Shown here: positions 1 to 7,354 of the stretch, one piece after another
How positions within the stretch are numbered: the first letter of the stretch is position 1
Layout of the letters: each line of letters opens with the position of its first letter
Program-made: the position numbers and the translations under genes
Notes under the pieces: generated by a model
What the model saw: only the letters and a program-made list of their open reading frames with translations
Database searches by the model: none
Told to the model about the DNA's origin: nothing
From: Bacteroidales bacterium
GTDB lineage: Bacteria; Bacteroidota; Bacteroidia; Bacteroidales; UBA932
Length of the DNA stretch: 11,058 nucleotides
Assembly: GCA_017556665.1 (NCBI GenBank)
Contig: JAFYMJ010000091.1
Span: forward strand, 1 to 11,058
Direction: 5' to 3'

Positions 1-16
1 TTATACACAGATAGTT

Positions 17-1012
17 ATGAGAAAATTATATGGTATATTGGCACTCTTGGCAATTTTGACAACCGGGTGTGGCTTTTCTGATACAGAGAATAAAGAGGTT
101 ATAAGGCCTGCTTATCTTAAAGAGGGTGACAGTATTGGTATTATGACTCTTTCTTCTGCTTTATCGGAGAGTACAATCAGAAAGGCAGATACCCTTATTG
201 ATGTAGTGCGTTCGTGGGGTCTTAAGGTCAAATTGGGGGAAAGCCTGTTGAAAAGGGATGCAGTTCCTTTTTCGGCAACCGATAAAGAGAGGGCTGAGGA
301 GTTTATGAGGATGGTAAAAAATGACAACCTTAAAGGAATCATTTTTTACAGAGGTGGATATGGTGCCATAAGAACCATGGAATACATAGATTTTGATGAG
401 ATTAGAAATCATCCAAAATGGATTCTTGGTTTCAGTGATATAACTACCCTACACCTTATGTTGTCCAAAAATGGTATTGAATCCATTCATGGTCCAATGT
501 TAAGTTCTTTCTGGAAAACCAAAAGACCTGATTCATCTGCCATATCATCAAGAGATGCATTGTTTGGAAAAACAACTCCTATAAAAGTAGCCCCTCACCA
601 GTACAATAAGTTTGGAAAGGCTACAGGAAAGCTTATAGGCGGTAACCTTTCACTAATTTGTTGTGCCCAGGGTACTCCATACGATATTGATGTCAATGAG
701 CCTTCAATCCTTTTTATTGAGGATGTAGGTGAGGGGATGAATACAATTGACAGATATATGCAGCAACTGGAGAAATCTGGTAAGTTGAATATGGTTAAAG
801 GTGTTATAATAGGTGGTTTTACCCGTATTTCAGATGATGAGGATCCATGGGGTATTCCTGTTTATGATATGCTTAAGCATTATACAGACAAACTTGATGT
901 CCCAGTTGTATATGGATTTCCAGCAGGTCATCAGAGACCTCATAAGGCAATGTACTTTACCAGAACAGTAGAGTTGAATGTAACTGAACAGGGTGCTGAA
1001 CTTATTTTCTAA
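17..1012 (+). CDS. S66 family LD-carboxypeptidase, lipoprotein
   Basis: This 331-aa protein is a serine peptidase of MEROPS family S66. Family members (LdcA) cut the L,D bond before the terminal D-Ala of muropeptide tetrapeptides during murein recycling; some relatives (MccF) act on microcin. The Ser-Glu-His triad is visible: Ser140 in GFSDIT, Glu235 in FIEDVGE and His305 in GFPAGH. The oxyanion-side motif YRGGYGA lies near residues 111-117. Length is normal for the family. The N-terminus is a short hydrophobic signal ending in a lipobox-like LTTGC, so Cys18 is a probable lipidation site. The acidic SDTE just after it resembles Bacteroidetes surface-export signals, but that is inference. Cytoplasmic LdcA has no signal, so an envelope location is notable and the true substrate is uncertain. 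It is the first gene visible in a run with the FNT gene 15 nt downstream. Its promoter lies outside the window or in the first 16 bases. Confidence 0.88.
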   Translation: MRKLYGILALLAILTTGCGFSDTENKEVIRPAYLKEGDSIGIMTLSSALSESTIRKADTLIDVVRSWGLKVKLGESLLKRDAVPFSATDKERAEEFMRMVKNDNLKGIIFYRGGYGAIRTMEYIDFDEIRNHPKWILGFSDITTLHLMLSKNGIESIHGPMLSSFWKTKRPDSSAISSRDALFGKTTPIKVAPHQYNKFGKATGKLIGGNLSLICCAQGTPYDIDVNEPSILFIEDVGEGMNTIDRYMQQLEKSGKLNMVKGVIIGGFTRISDDEDPWGIPVYDMLKHYTDKLDVPVVYGFPAGHQRPHKAMYFTRTVELNVTEQGAELIF

Positions 1013-1027
1013 TATCTCTTTTAATTT

Positions 1028-1624
1028 ATGCTTGATATTTTTAGATCTGCAATATTTGCCGGAATTTGTATTAGTGTAGGTGGAATTGTAAATCTTACCG
1101 TTGGAGGTATAGCTGGAGCAGTGCTTTTTGCATTTGGTTTGCTTACAGTTGTAAGTTATTCTCTTAAACTTTATACTGGTACAGCCGGTTTCATTTTAAA
1201 TACCAGAAAAGATTTTGGAACACTTTTTCTAATTCTTTTGGGGAATATAGTGGGATGTCTTTTGTCGGGACTGGCAATAAGATACTCTAACCCAGAGATA
1301 GTGGCTGCAGCAGATGCTGTTGTTGTTAAAAGAATGGCTTCTGGGGCAATAAAATGTGGTATTCTTGGAATAGGTTGCGGATTTGTAATGACAACATCTG
1401 TAAAATTTGCCAGAGAAGGTAAGTTTTTGCCGTTATTGTTTGGTGTCCCTTTGTTTATCTTATGTGGTTTTACCCACTGTGTTGCAGATGCGTTTTATTA
1501 TTGTACTGCTTCACTGGATATAATGTGGCAAAATGCAATTGAGATATTGGTAATTTTCATTGCAACAGTCTTGGGAAACCTTGTTGGTTGCAATCTTTAT
1601 AGACCGTTTGTAAAGACAAACTAA
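1028..1624 (+). CDS. Compact formate/nitrite transporter (FNT) family channel
   Basis: This 198-aa integral membrane protein matches the FNT family (FocA/NirC/HSC), pentameric channels for small monovalent anions such as formate, nitrite or hydrosulfide. About six hydrophobic segments can be placed near residues 5-25, 28-46, 62-84, 108-125, 134-152 and 168-190. The best family mark is GFTHCVADAFYY (147-158), matching the FNT motif around the central pore histidine (GFEHCVANMF type); His150 would be that residue. The segment LKLYTGTAGF (47-56) corresponds to the first re-entrant loop (L-E-L-F-T-G type). At 198 aa it is clearly shorter than the usual 260-290 aa, with short loops and termini, but all six segments seem to be kept. 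It starts 15 nt after the S66 gene and ends 11 nt before the GntP permease, so it is probably cotranscribed with both. The substrate cannot be read from the sequence. Confidence 0.72.
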   Translation: MLDIFRSAIFAGICISVGGIVNLTVGGIAGAVLFAFGLLTVVSYSLKLYTGTAGFILNTRKDFGTLFLILLGNIVGCLLSGLAIRYSNPEIVAAADAVVVKRMASGAIKCGILGIGCGFVMTTSVKFAREGKFLPLLFGVPLFILCGFTHCVADAFYYCTASLDIMWQNAIEILVIFIATVLGNLVGCNLYRPFVKTN

Positions 1625-1635
1625 AACTTTTGTAT

Positions 1636-2997
1636 ATGCTTACAGGAACTGCACTGATTGTTGTATTTGTACTGGCTATAGTACTGCTCATTCTACTGGT
1701 ATCCAAATGGAATGTCCATCCATTCCTAGCAATTATGGGTATAGCACTTGTTTTGGCTGTAGGCATAGGAATTCCTTTGGAGACTATTCCAACAACAATT
1801 GGAAAAGGATTCTCTTCAATCTTTACCAGTATAGGAATAGTAATTATTTTAGGAACAATCATTGGCCTTATATTGGAGAAAACTGGTGCGGCAATCAGAC
1901 TGGCTGATGCAATAATAAGGGTTATAGGAGAGAAGCATCCCCAATTGGCGGTAATGCTTATAGGATGGATTATATCTGTTCCTGTATTTTGTGACAGTGG
2001 TTTTGTAATTGTAAACCCAATCAGAAAATGGTTGGCACGCAAAACAAAATTCTCATCTGTGACGCTTACAGTTGCGCTTTCTGCAGGTCTGTATGTAGCT
2101 CACGTGTTTATACCTCCCACACCAGGCCCAATAGCTACAGCAGGTTTGGTGGGTTTGGAGAACAATCTGTTGCTTGTTATAGGAATGGGTGTTGCTGTTT
2201 CTATTGTTCCGTTGATAGCAGCATACTTCTTTGCAACTTACATTGGCAGAAAGGTAAAATCTACAGATGAACTGGATGTTGAGAGTATATCGCAGGCATA
2301 CAACCAGCACAATTTGCCAAGCACCTTTGCATCAGTTCTCCCTATTTTGCTTCCTATAGTCTTAATGGCAGGTGGATCTGTTGCTTCTTTGGCAAAGATG
2401 GAGGGCTATGTTGGAACTTTACTTGTTTTCTTGGGTAAACCAATCATTGCCCTTGCTATGGGACTTGTTTGTGCACTTCCGCTTCTTTGGAGGCAAAAGA
2501 TGGGAAAAGATTTGTACAACATAACACAAGATTCCCTTAAAACTGCAGGTCCAATCATATTCATTACAGCTGCAGGCAGTGTATTGGGTCAGATTATAGT
2601 TGAAGCGGGTTTTGTGGGGTATATTAAGGAGAATGCCTCTTCATTGTCAAGTATTGGCCTCTTCTTCCCATTTGTAATAGCTGCAATATTAAAGAGTTCA
2701 CAAGGCTCCTCTACAGTGGCAATGACAACCACAGCAGGGATAATGGGACTATATTTTTCAGATGCTTCACTAATGACAGCTTTGGGAATGACAACGCCAT
2801 TGGATGCAGCCATGGTTGTTATGGCAATAGGTGCAGGAGCAATGACAGTATCTCATGCAAATGACAGTTACTTTTGGGTAGTTACCAATTTTGGCGGCCT
2901 TACTCCCCAAAATGGATATAAAACCCAGACTGCACTTACTTTTATATTAGGTGTAACATCTATAATTACCCTTTTTGTTATTTCACTTTTCGTTTAA
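1636..2997 (+). CDS. GntP family gluconate/sugar-acid:H+ symporter
   Basis: This 453-aa inner-membrane permease belongs to the GntP family, which imports gluconate and related hydroxy acids (for example idonate, fructuronate, glycerate) with protons. It is hydrophobic throughout with about 12 potential membrane segments and family-typical length. Recognisable conserved stretches are VFCDSGFVI (117-125), HVFIPPTPGPIA (156-167), LKSSQGSSTVAM (352-363, the R/K-S-A-Q-G-S-x-T-V-A motif) and SHANDSYFW (406-414). The ATG at 1636 is preferred over the in-frame TTG at 1630, which would add only two residues; neither has a Shine-Dalgarno. It lies 11 nt after the FNT gene and 11 nt before a secreted hydrolase with an SMP-30/gluconolactonase-like domain, which supports a sugar-acid substrate. 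Gluconate itself is not proven. Confidence 0.9.
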   Translation: MLTGTALIVVFVLAIVLLILLVSKWNVHPFLAIMGIALVLAVGIGIPLETIPTTIGKGFSSIFTSIGIVIILGTIIGLILEKTGAAIRLADAIIRVIGEKHPQLAVMLIGWIISVPVFCDSGFVIVNPIRKWLARKTKFSSVTLTVALSAGLYVAHVFIPPTPGPIATAGLVGLENNLLLVIGMGVAVSIVPLIAAYFFATYIGRKVKSTDELDVESISQAYNQHNLPSTFASVLPILLPIVLMAGGSVASLAKMEGYVGTLLVFLGKPIIALAMGLVCALPLLWRQKMGKDLYNITQDSLKTAGPIIFITAAGSVLGQIIVEAGFVGYIKENASSLSSIGLFFPFVIAAILKSSQGSSTVAMTTTAGIMGLYFSDASLMTALGMTTPLDAAMVVMAIGAGAMTVSHANDSYFWVVTNFGGLTPQNGYKTQTALTFILGVTSIITLFVISLFV

Positions 2998-3008
2998 ACT
3001 GGCAAAAT

Positions 3009-4553
3009 ATGAAAAGATTTGTTCTAATGGTATCAATTATATTGTGTACCACAGCATTTGCACAAAACAAACATAATGCATCTACTCCAAAAGATCCTGC
3101 AACTCTCCCTCTTGCGCCAGAGAAAAAAGGGTTGGTTATGGATGGTAAGATTCAAGATTCCAAAATATATCCCAGTACAAAGAGAGACTTTCAGGTATTT
3201 GTTCCCAAGCAATATAATGGGACTGAGCCTGCTTGTCTTGTAGTAGGACTTGATGGGAACCTGTTTGGAGCCATAACAGTAATTGATAACCTTATAGCAA
3301 CGGGAGAGATGCCTGTTACTATTGGTATATTCCTTCAGCCAGGGGTAAGTTATAATCCCGACGAAAGTGTAGCACGTTACAACAGAAGCAATGAGTTTGA
3401 CAGAACAGATGCAAGATTGGCCACCTTCCTGGAAGAGGAGGTAATACCTCTTGTAGAGAATATGGTTACTCCCGACGGAAGAAAGATTATAATCTCAAAA
3501 GACCCTAATGACAGAGCAATAACCGGAGCAAGCAGCAGCGGTATTGCAGCTTTTACAGTAGCTTGGGAGAGACCCGACATGTTTGCCAGAGTGTATAGCT
3601 CAGTAGGTACATTTGTAGCCATGAGAGGTGGAAATGAGTATCCGGCATTAGTAAGAAAAAGTGAGCCAAGGGCTTTAAGAATCTTTTTGCAAGATGGTGT
3701 AAATGACACTTGGAACCATATTTTTGGAGATTGGTGGGAGCAAAACCAACTTATGGCATCTGCCCTGAATTTTGCAGGTTATGAGTTTGATTACAAATGG
3801 GATAGAGGTACACATAGCATTTATTACGGTACAAGGGCATATCCAGATGCAATGAGATGGCTTTGGAGAGGGTGGCCGGCTAAGGTTCAGGCTGGTGAGT
3901 CCATGAATGGTACTATAAAGTCCCTTTTGGTAAAGGGTGAACAGTGGCAAGAGACAAATGCTTTTCCACAGCAACCTGCAGTTGATGCCAAGGAGATATC
4001 TAAACATGTAAAGAACTACAGCAGAGTTTTGAATTTACATAATGGTGACAAATATATCTCAAATACTGAAGGAGAGATTTATTTCTTAAAGAAAGGGGCA
4101 AAGAAAAGTGTAAAGATGAATACTCTACCTTTATCGGGAAGAGAAATTGCAATATACCCTAATGGAAAGCTGTTGATTGCATCTGAAAAAAACTCAAACT
4201 GGCTTATAAGCTATATTGTTGCTCCAGACGGATCTTTACATTCGGGACAGCAGTTCTACTGGTTGCACAATACAGACAATCATAACCATACTCCATATGG
4301 CAATATTACCTTTGATACTCAAGGCAATCTTTATATTGCAACCCCAATTGGAATACAAGTATGTGACCAGAATGGCAGGGTGAGGGCAATACTTCCGCTT
4401 CCTGGAAAAGGAAGAGCTGTAGAGGAGATAGCATTTGAGGGTAACAAGCTGTATGCCCGTTGTGGTGGGAAAATATATGTAAGGGTTGTGGCACATACAG
4501 GACATAACTGCTGGGATGCTCCAATTGAGGTTAAATCTCAGGGTCAGGGATAA
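3009..4553 (+). CDS. Exported esterase-like alpha/beta hydrolase fused to SMP-30-like propeller
   Basis: This 514-aa protein has a signal peptide ending near AFAQ (residues 16-19), so it is probably periplasmic. Residues about 40-290 form an esterase (enterochelin-esterase/esterase D-like) alpha/beta hydrolase. The nucleophile elbow is ITGASSSG (171-178) with Ser175 as likely nucleophile, followed by AFTVAWERPDMF; acid candidates are Asp229 or Asp233 in LQDGVND, and the histidine is His269 in DRGTHS. The usual GxSxGG appears here as GASSSG, so one glycine is replaced by Ser177. Residues about 300-505 look like an SMP-30/gluconolactonase-type beta-propeller, with repeated patterns such as PNGKLLIAS (384-392), TQGNLYIATPIGIQVCDQNGRV (437-458) and GNKLYARCGGKIYV (478-491). 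The family suggests hydrolysis of a sugar-acid ester or lactone; with the GntP permease 11 nt upstream, a cleave-then-import route is plausible but unproven. The propeller assignment is less secure than the hydrolase. Confidence 0.8.
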   Translation: MKRFVLMVSIILCTTAFAQNKHNASTPKDPATLPLAPEKKGLVMDGKIQDSKIYPSTKRDFQVFVPKQYNGTEPACLVVGLDGNLFGAITVIDNLIATGEMPVTIGIFLQPGVSYNPDESVARYNRSNEFDRTDARLATFLEEEVIPLVENMVTPDGRKIIISKDPNDRAITGASSSGIAAFTVAWERPDMFARVYSSVGTFVAMRGGNEYPALVRKSEPRALRIFLQDGVNDTWNHIFGDWWEQNQLMASALNFAGYEFDYKWDRGTHSIYYGTRAYPDAMRWLWRGWPAKVQAGESMNGTIKSLLVKGEQWQETNAFPQQPAVDAKEISKHVKNYSRVLNLHNGDKYISNTEGEIYFLKKGAKKSVKMNTLPLSGREIAIYPNGKLLIASEKNSNWLISYIVAPDGSLHSGQQFYWLHNTDNHNHTPYGNITFDTQGNLYIATPIGIQVCDQNGRVRAILPLPGKGRAVEEIAFEGNKLYARCGGKIYVRVVAHTGHNCWDAPIEVKSQGQG

Positions 4554-4586
4554 ACTTTTTTATGGCCCAATAACAATTCTTTTTAC

Positions 4587-4594
4587 TATCTTTG
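4587..4594 (+). promoter_or_regulatory. Bacteroidetes -7 promoter element TATCTTTG
   Basis: TATCTTTG matches the Bacteroidetes TAxxTTTG -7 consensus exactly. A -33 TTTG at the usual spacing is not clear; only a T-run lies at 4556-4560. The predicted transcript would start at about 4599-4602, on or next to the GTG at 4600. Confidence 0.55.
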
Positions 4595-4599
4595 CGGCC

Positions 4600-4977
4600 G
4601 TGAAAAAATTGTCTGTTATATTTAGTTTTCTGATAATCTGTATGTTATCATTAATACTCTCTTCTTCTGAAGAGCAGTATGAATCAGATATACACAAGGG
4701 ATACAATATTTCTGTTGAGCAAATCATGTTCAGCTGTACACATCATATGGATGCAGTTACAGCTACTTTTTTCTCTTGTCAGAGTTCAGATAATTTTTCA
4801 CGTACAAAAGGGAGAAGGTCGCATCTTACCCATTCCAACAGCTTGGCAAATAGAGAAAAGATTACATCCTTACTGCCAGGCAAACCTTCGCTATACCGTA
4901 AATACAATAATCTGTATCTTTTATCACCAAGATGTGCAGACAGATATGTCTATGCAATTGAGAGAATTATAATATAG
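4600..4977 (+). CDS. Small secreted protein of unknown function (GTG start)
   Basis: I do not recognise this 125-aa product. Read from the GTG at 4600 it starts with a clean signal peptide: Lys-Lys at 2-3, then a hydrophobic core from about 5 to 20 ending near Ser21-Ser23. The mature part is polar and slightly basic, with cysteines at 46, 60 and 112 and histidines at 32, 48, 49, 75 and 78, including CTHH (46-49). Cys14 lies within the signal peptide core. The same frame is open upstream to an ATG at 4486, but that start lies inside the esterase gene and would bury the signal peptide, so GTG is chosen. A -7 promoter element sits just upstream. The reading frame has A/T-rich, coding-like third positions but no family motif. 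A short extracytoplasmic or lipid-free secreted protein is the likeliest reading; a later start at Met15 (4642) would lose the signal. Confidence 0.6.
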   Translation: MKKLSVIFSFLIICMLSLILSSSEEQYESDIHKGYNISVEQIMFSCTHHMDAVTATFFSCQSSDNFSRTKGRRSHLTHSNSLANREKITSLLPGKPSLYRKYNNLYLLSPRCADRYVYAIERIII

Positions 4978-5049
4978 CTCCTAAATTAACAATACGCATT
5001 AAGCGGATTTTTTCTGGAATAATATTATTAATAAATCAACTAATCACAA

Positions 5050-6384
5050 ATGATATCTTTAATGATTGCAATATTTGTGCTAGGTTACGCGTGTATTGTA
5101 CTGGAGCACAAAATAAAAATAGACAAAGCAGCCTCTGCATTGGTAATGTTTGGTCTGATATGGTCTGCTTATGCACTTATAGGTGAGCAGACCAATACAA
5201 GTTCCCAGCTTATGGAACACCTTGGGAGCACTTGCGAGACACTGTTGTTCCTTATTGGAGCAATGACAATTGTAGACCTTATAGATATGCACGGAGGTTT
5301 TTACATTATTACAAAATATATAAAGACCCGCAGCAAGTTCAGACTATTGTGGCTTATGGCAGGCATTACATTCTTTATGTCTGCAGTGTTGGATAATATG
5401 ACTACAACAATTGTAATGATTATGATGCTGAGAAAGATTATAGCAAAGCCACAAGACAGATGGATATTTTCTGGCATAATTATAATTGCTGCAAACAGTG
5501 GTGGTGCATGGTCTCCAATAGGAGATGTAACAACAATTATGCTGTGGATGAGGGGTAATGTAACTACTATACCTCTTATAACTTATTTGATATTACCGTG
5601 TCTGGCATCGTTGTTTATCCCTCTTTTAATTACATCTTTCAAGTTCCGTAAGAGCCACGGAAACTACCTTTCTCACCAGCCATTGGAGTTGCGTCTTCCA
5701 CAGGGTGTAGGTAAGCGTTTCAGCCGTGGAATCTTTGTAGTTGGAGTGCTTGGCCTTATATCTGTTCCAATATTCAAGACTATTACCGGATTACCCCCAT
5801 ATGTGGGTGTTATGTTTGTACTTGGTGGACTATGGGTTCTTACAGAGATAATTTACGGACGTAAAAGAGATTTGGAGGAGAGCATTAAGAACAGGGTTTC
5901 AAAAGTGCTTAAACATATAGATATGCCCACAATACTTTTCTTTTTGGGTATACTTATGTCTGTTGCAGGTTTGCAAAGTGCAGGAATTCTTGGAACTGCG
6001 GCAGATTTTCTTGATAAGAACATACACGAGGTATTTACAATATCAACCACAGTTGGTGTACTCTCTTCTGTAGTGGATAATGTGCCACTTGTGGCGGCTT
6101 GTATGGGAATGTATCCTGTAGCTTTGCCAGATGTAATTGCTGCAAGTGCAGATCCAGCATATATGCAGGCATTTGCACAGGATGGATTGTTTTGGATGTT
6201 GCTTACATATTGTGCAGGTGTTGGAGGAAGTATATTAATTATAGGCTCTGCAGCTGGTGTAATTGCAATGGGACTTGAGAAGATAGATTTTGGGTGGTAT
6301 TTAAAGAATGTTTCCCTTATAGCATTCCTTGGATATATTGCTGGAGTTCTTATAATCTATTTGGAATCGCTGTTGTTTATGTAA
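5050..6384 (+). CDS. nhaD: NhaD-type Na+/H+ antiporter
   Basis: This 444-aa membrane protein is an NhaD antiporter of the ion transporter superfamily, which expels Na+ (or Li+) in exchange for protons and supports pH and salt homeostasis. Family marks are SAVLDNMTT (111-119), NSGGAWSPIGDVTT (149-162) and SSVVDNVPLVA (339-349), the two DN-type motifs and the GD motif thought to hold the ion-binding acids. About 11-13 hydrophobic segments cover the length, which is typical for NhaD without an extra N-terminal segment. The start has no Shine-Dalgarno; it follows a 72-nt gap after the small secreted protein, with no clear promoter of its own in that gap. It converges on the PIG-L gene 121 nt away. 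NhaD in Bacteroidetes often accompanies Na+-based bioenergetics (Rnf, NQR), but neither is in this window. Confidence 0.92.
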   Translation: MISLMIAIFVLGYACIVLEHKIKIDKAASALVMFGLIWSAYALIGEQTNTSSQLMEHLGSTCETLLFLIGAMTIVDLIDMHGGFYIITKYIKTRSKFRLLWLMAGITFFMSAVLDNMTTTIVMIMMLRKIIAKPQDRWIFSGIIIIAANSGGAWSPIGDVTTIMLWMRGNVTTIPLITYLILPCLASLFIPLLITSFKFRKSHGNYLSHQPLELRLPQGVGKRFSRGIFVVGVLGLISVPIFKTITGLPPYVGVMFVLGGLWVLTEIIYGRKRDLEESIKNRVSKVLKHIDMPTILFFLGILMSVAGLQSAGILGTAADFLDKNIHEVFTISTTVGVLSSVVDNVPLVAACMGMYPVALPDVIAASADPAYMQAFAQDGLFWMLLTYCAGVGGSILIIGSAAGVIAMGLEKIDFGWYLKNVSLIAFLGYIAGVLIIYLESLLFM

Positions 6385-6439
6385 CGTTGCTTTAACAGAC
6401 CTTGCCTGTTCCTGTACGGTTGGGTATTTGTAAAAAAAA

Positions 6440-6473
6440 GAGAGGCCGGTCAAAATTTTTGACCAGGCCTCTC
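6440..6473 (-). terminator. Rho-independent terminator of the PIG-L gene
   Basis: A strong inverted repeat pairs GAGAGGCCGGTCAAAA (6440-6455) with TTTTGACC (6457-6464) and GGCCTCTC (6466-6473), interrupted only by a single bulged A at 6465 and a tiny loop. On the minus strand it is followed at once by a T-run (the complement of the A8 at 6432-6439), so it terminates transcription of the minus-strand gene ending at 6506. On the plus strand no T-run follows (ATCTGTATAAAT), so it is at best a weak stop or 3' end stabiliser for nhaD. Confidence 0.9.
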
Positions 6474-6505
6474 ATCTGTATAAATGCATTAGTGCAATTC
6501 TCTTT

Positions 6506-7264
6506 TTATAGCAAGTCGCTTTTTACTCTTTTAAGATGTACAAAAGCCTCTGCATTTTTACATGCAATCTCGCGGCCTCTGAATTTCTCCATTCCTCCAT
6601 GCCAATCATCTACCCAATCTGCAGGATCTTGACTGGTATGACAGAAAAGAGCCTCTCTCTTCTTGTCTGCAAAATCTGATATGTTTACATAATCTGTTGG
6701 AAAGAATGATTGTGACTGAAGTCCTGTCATAGCCTCCATATAATATAACTCAAATGTATAGCCAAGTCTGCGCCATGCATCATAAACAAGAGATGAACAT
6801 ACTCTGTGGTCTGGATGAGAATCTATAGGCCAGTGGGTAATTACAATATCTGGTTTCTCCGCTGCAATGGCCTCTTTCATTTCTGTGTATCGCTCTTTTG
6901 TTATTTCGCAGCTACCATCAATCTGAGTTAGGAAAACAGGCTTAACATCAAGTACTTTACATGCATTTGTAGCCTCTTTTACTCTAATTGCAGCAGACTC
7001 ATCGTGTGTTTTGCCTTTTATTCCTGCCTCGCCTTTAGTCATATAAATGCTTACAACCTCGCATCCTGCATTTCTGAATGCAAGCATTGTTCCTCCGCAG
7101 CAAGACTCAGGATCATCGGGATGAGCACCCACAACAACTAATTTTTTCTTTTTGCCGTTGGTTGAAACATTATTGGCGTTATCTTGTCCAAATGCCGGAA
7201 TACCCATTACAGATGCACCCATAAATGCAGCTCCAGCTTTTTTTATCATTTCTCGTCTGTCCAT
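6506..7264 (-). CDS. PIG-L family zinc deacetylase, exported
   Basis: This 252-aa protein is a PIG-L/LmbE-like metal-dependent deacetylase, a family that removes N-acetyl groups from N-acetylglucosamine-type sugars (GlcNAc-PI, GlcNAc-Ins, BshB substrates). The zinc motif AHPDD is at 47-51 (His48, Asp51 ligands; Asp50 likely base) and the third ligand motif SHPDH at 149-153 (His153). CHTSQ (208-212) fits the conserved C-terminal histidine loop. Residues 1-27 form a signal with a twin-arginine-like start (DRREMIKKAG) and end near AFGQ, so export is expected. The N-terminus is set at the ATG at 7264; an in-frame ATG at 7288 lies within the predicted -7 box and is unlikely to be transcribed as a start. 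It is divergent from the M28 peptidase and has its own promoter and terminator, so it is probably monocistronic. Its substrate is unknown. Confidence 0.9.
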   Translation of the reverse strand: MDRREMIKKAGAAFMGASVMGIPAFGQDNANNVSTNGKKKKLVVVGAHPDDPESCCGGTMLAFRNAGCEVVSIYMTKGEAGIKGKTHDESAAIRVKEATNACKVLDVKPVFLTQIDGSCEITKERYTEMKEAIAAEKPDIVITHWPIDSHPDHRVCSSLVYDAWRRLGYTFELYYMEAMTGLQSQSFFPTDYVNISDFADKKREALFCHTSQDPADWVDDWHGGMEKFRGREIACKNAEAFVHLKRVKSDLL

Positions 7265-7285
7265 ATTTATGCTTTTTAGTTGTAA

Positions 7286-7317
7286 CAAATTTAGAAAGAT
7301 TAAAAAAGCAATGCAAA
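7286..7317 (-). promoter_or_regulatory. Promoter of the PIG-L gene
   Basis: Reading the minus strand, a -33 TTTG (complement of 7314-7317) is followed after 20 nt by TAAATTTG (complement of 7286-7293), a full match to the Bacteroidetes TTTG-N19-21-TAxxTTTG promoter. The transcript would start near 7280, giving a leader of about 15 nt before the ATG at 7264. Confidence 0.65.
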
Positions 7318-7326
7318 ATTTTTTTG

Positions 7327-7334
7327 TACTTTAG
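7327..7334 (+). promoter_or_regulatory. Candidate -7 element for the M28-trhA run
   Basis: TACTTTAG matches the TAxxTTTG -7 consensus at all but one position. No clear TTTG lies 19-21 nt upstream. It sits 20 nt before the ATG at 7355, giving a very short leader, and is only about 10 bp from the -33 box of the divergent PIG-L promoter. Confidence 0.45.
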
Positions 7335-7354
7335 CAACTTGATACTTATTGTTT

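Noticed and set aside
1557..2042. 161-codon open frame on the minus strand
   Set aside because: It lies entirely opposite the GntP gene and the end of the FNT gene, both well supported by family motifs; the product is low-complexity and has no recognisable domain.
3004..3019. 16-nt identity with 9429-9444 (AAAATATGAAAAGATT)
   Set aside because: Both copies are start sites of proteins beginning Met-Lys-Arg-Phe in A-rich contexts; shared codons explain the match better than a repeat element.
4547..4568. Possible terminator hairpin after the esterase gene
   Set aside because: Pairing GGG-ATAAA with TTTAT-GG-CCC needs a 2-nt bulge, is weak, and no T-run follows the stem.
4679..4972. 97-codon open frame in another plus frame over the small secreted protein
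   Set aside because: No signal peptide, promoter or start context; the overlapping frame from the GTG at 4600 has a clear signal peptide.
5018..5029. 12-bp palindrome AATAATATTATT before nhaD
   Set aside because: Pure A/T in an AT-rich gap; such palindromes arise by chance and there is no adjoining promoter element.
6394..6410. Inverted repeat AACAG/CTGTT after nhaD
   Set aside because: Only 5 bp of stem and no T-run, so it is not a credible terminator.
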